NCBI GenBank assembly: GCA_017540915.1
Contig: JAFYAD010000130.1
Span: 1-13,351 of the forward strand
DNA length: 13,351 nucleotides
From: Lachnospiraceae bacterium
GTDB lineage: Bacteria; Bacillota_A; Clostridia; Lachnospirales; Lachnospiraceae
Direction of reading: 5' to 3'
Shown here: positions 12,267 to 13,351 of the stretch, piece by piece
Numbering within the stretch: position 1 is the stretch's first letter
How the letters are laid out: every line of letters begins with the position of its first letter
Notes under the pieces: model-generated
Seen by the model: only the letters and a program-made list of their open reading frames with translations
Told to the model about the DNA's origin: nothing
Database searches by the model: none
Made by a program: the position numbers and the translations under genes

Positions 12267-13351
12267 TCATGACCTGTTCAGCTTTTTAATCTCGATGCTC
12301 TCTATGAAAGCCTGAACGCGGGTTCGCATCTGCCCCGCACCTGCACGTATATTATAAGGCCTGTCGACGGACAGAACAGGATAACCGTAATCATTTCTCA
12401 GAGCCGTCGATCCGGAAAGCCTCTCGTAGGCCCATGGGTCGCAGAACTTCACCTGATCATAGATGATGCCGTCCGCATGATACTCCCTCGCGATCTCATC
12501 CACATAGGCCTTTCTGCCGTAAACCTTCTCCATGTTCATCTGTCTCGGACACTGGCACCCGAAAACATAATGTCTGCAAACCTGTGACAATGCATCCTCA
12601 TCTTCATGTAAGACAACAGGCTTCCTGCCCGGCAGCGAACCGAAACAGTATCTGTCCGCGCAAACAAAAGCTCCGCACTCCTCGATGAGCTTTATGTATT
12701 CCACATCATCCACCTCGGAACCCACCAGCACAAGCCTGGCACGATGTTTTCCCTCGTCGGGTTCTCTGGTCCTTATCTCCTCCAAAGTCTCTGTAAGCTT
12801 ATCTATGAGCATATCTTTGGGACAGACATAGGTTGCCAGAGTTAACACCGCAAATTCATAACCTGTGATTTTAGGTCTCTCTTCTTTTCTGAAGTCCCCT
12901 ATCTCCTGTATCAGGCTGCAGACCCGGTTATGAACCTCAACGGATCTTCTGATGGCGGCATCGGATGTGTCAATGCCATATACTTTACTCAAAGGTTTTA
13001 ATATATGATTTTTGCATTGCAATATCAAAAGCTCTGCGCCGTTTTCATCAGCCTTGAAAGGGATCTCCATATGCTCATAGAAGAACTTTTCATTTCCCTC
13101 CATTGCGTGTAAGAGCTCCATATTCTCAGCGCATCGGTTCATCATGGTGCAACCGTCAGGCGCTATGAGACAGTCCGTGAAATTGAATCCGCCCTCAACC
13201 GCCCTCTCTAACAGGGCTCTCACTGTCTCGCACAAAAAGTTCGTCATATAGTAGGACGCTATATCCATGGAACCCGTGTCCGGCGCAAAAAGTCTCACGC
13301 CAAAGCAATTACCGAGATTAAGCAACGGCTCCGGCGTGTTTTCACACATAT
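12267..13351 (-). CDS. 2-hydroxyacyl-CoA dehydratase-family subunit, 5' end cut off
   Basis: The frame is open to the window edge. The first visible Met (13349) falls in the region aligned with the family's conserved TPExLLxxxG segment (CENTPEPLLNLG), so it is probably internal and some 30-60 residues are missing. The 360 visible residues include DGCTMMNRC at 65-73, the Cys-rich FGCQCPRQ at 263-270, the KFCDPW element at 301-306 and the final GQMRTRVQAFIESIE helix typical of HgdB/HadC-type subunits (cluster ligands probably near Cys67, Cys267 and Cys303). It precedes the long subunit by 44 nt, and the two are expected to form a heterodimer. The ATP-driven activator (HgdC type) would have to lie upstream, outside the window, or elsewhere. 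Confidence 0.85.
   Translation of the reverse strand, partial: MCENTPEPLLNLGNCFGVRLFAPDTGSMDIASYYMTNFLCETVRALLERAVEGGFNFTDCLIAPDGCTMMNRCAENMELLHAMEGNEKFFYEHMEIPFKADENGAELLILQCKNHILKPLSKVYGIDTSDAAIRRSVEVHNRVCSLIQEIGDFRKEERPKITGYEFAVLTLATYVCPKDMLIDKLTETLEEIRTREPDEGKHRARLVLVGSEVDDVEYIKLIEECGAFVCADRYCFGSLPGRKPVVLHEDEDALSQVCRHYVFGCQCPRQMNMEKVYGRKAYVDEIAREYHADGIIYDQVKFCDPWAYERLSGSTALRNDYGYPVLSVDRPYNIRAGAGQMRTRVQAFIESIEIKKLNRS

Overview
The window reads as chromosomal DNA of an anaerobic, low-to-mid GC Firmicute, most likely a Lachnospiraceae (Butyrivibrio/Roseburia-like) gut or rumen bacterium. This is inferred from the strong AGGAGG ribosome binding sites, the reverse-type rubrerythrin, the two-permease sugar ABC operon without its own ATPase, the streptococcal/clostridial form of TrpRS and a 2-hydroxyacyl-CoA dehydratase pair. 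Nearly everything is on the minus strand; rubrerythrin is the only plus-strand gene. There are no tRNA or rRNA genes, insertion sequences, CRISPR arrays or phage genes.

Layout, in plus coordinates; minus-strand operons are transcribed right to left. (1) 1-3760: a carbohydrate ABC uptake operon. It has a TTGCAA-N17-TATATT promoter, a lipoprotein binding protein, two intercistronic hairpins that probably lower permease expression, a MalF-like permease and a MalG-like permease. (2) 3770-7016: trpS, citrate synthase and an Sfp-type phosphopantetheinyl transferase in a 50-nt-spaced run. (3) 7090-8113: a CYTH/triphosphate-tunnel protein and, under its own strong promoter, a 98-residue protein that is little more than the signalling hairpin of a chemoreceptor. 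(4) 8085-8864: a divergent promoter pair whose -35 regions overlap, then a reverse rubrerythrin with a structured leader and a strong terminator. (5) 8896-10029: a cytoplasmic-looking EF-hand-type protein preceded by an exact SigD-type -10 box. (6) 10163-13351: two 2-hydroxyacyl-CoA dehydratase-family subunits, the upstream one cut by the window edge. They are followed by two small genes: a 40-residue protein whose ribosome binding site and start codon lie in an RNA hairpin, and a 53-residue single-pass membrane protein.

The ABC operon imports an unknown oligosaccharide. The citrate synthase makes citrate, probably for glutamate synthesis in an incomplete TCA pathway. The rubrerythrin detoxifies peroxide or oxygen. 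The dehydratase pair would carry out a radical dehydration or reduction of an acyl-CoA but needs an activator that is not in the window.

The parts most likely to be undescribed are the dehydratase tail (two small ORFs and dense RNA structure), the free-standing chemoreceptor tip, and the EF-hand protein with its possible motility-regulon promoter. No defence or mobile system was seen.
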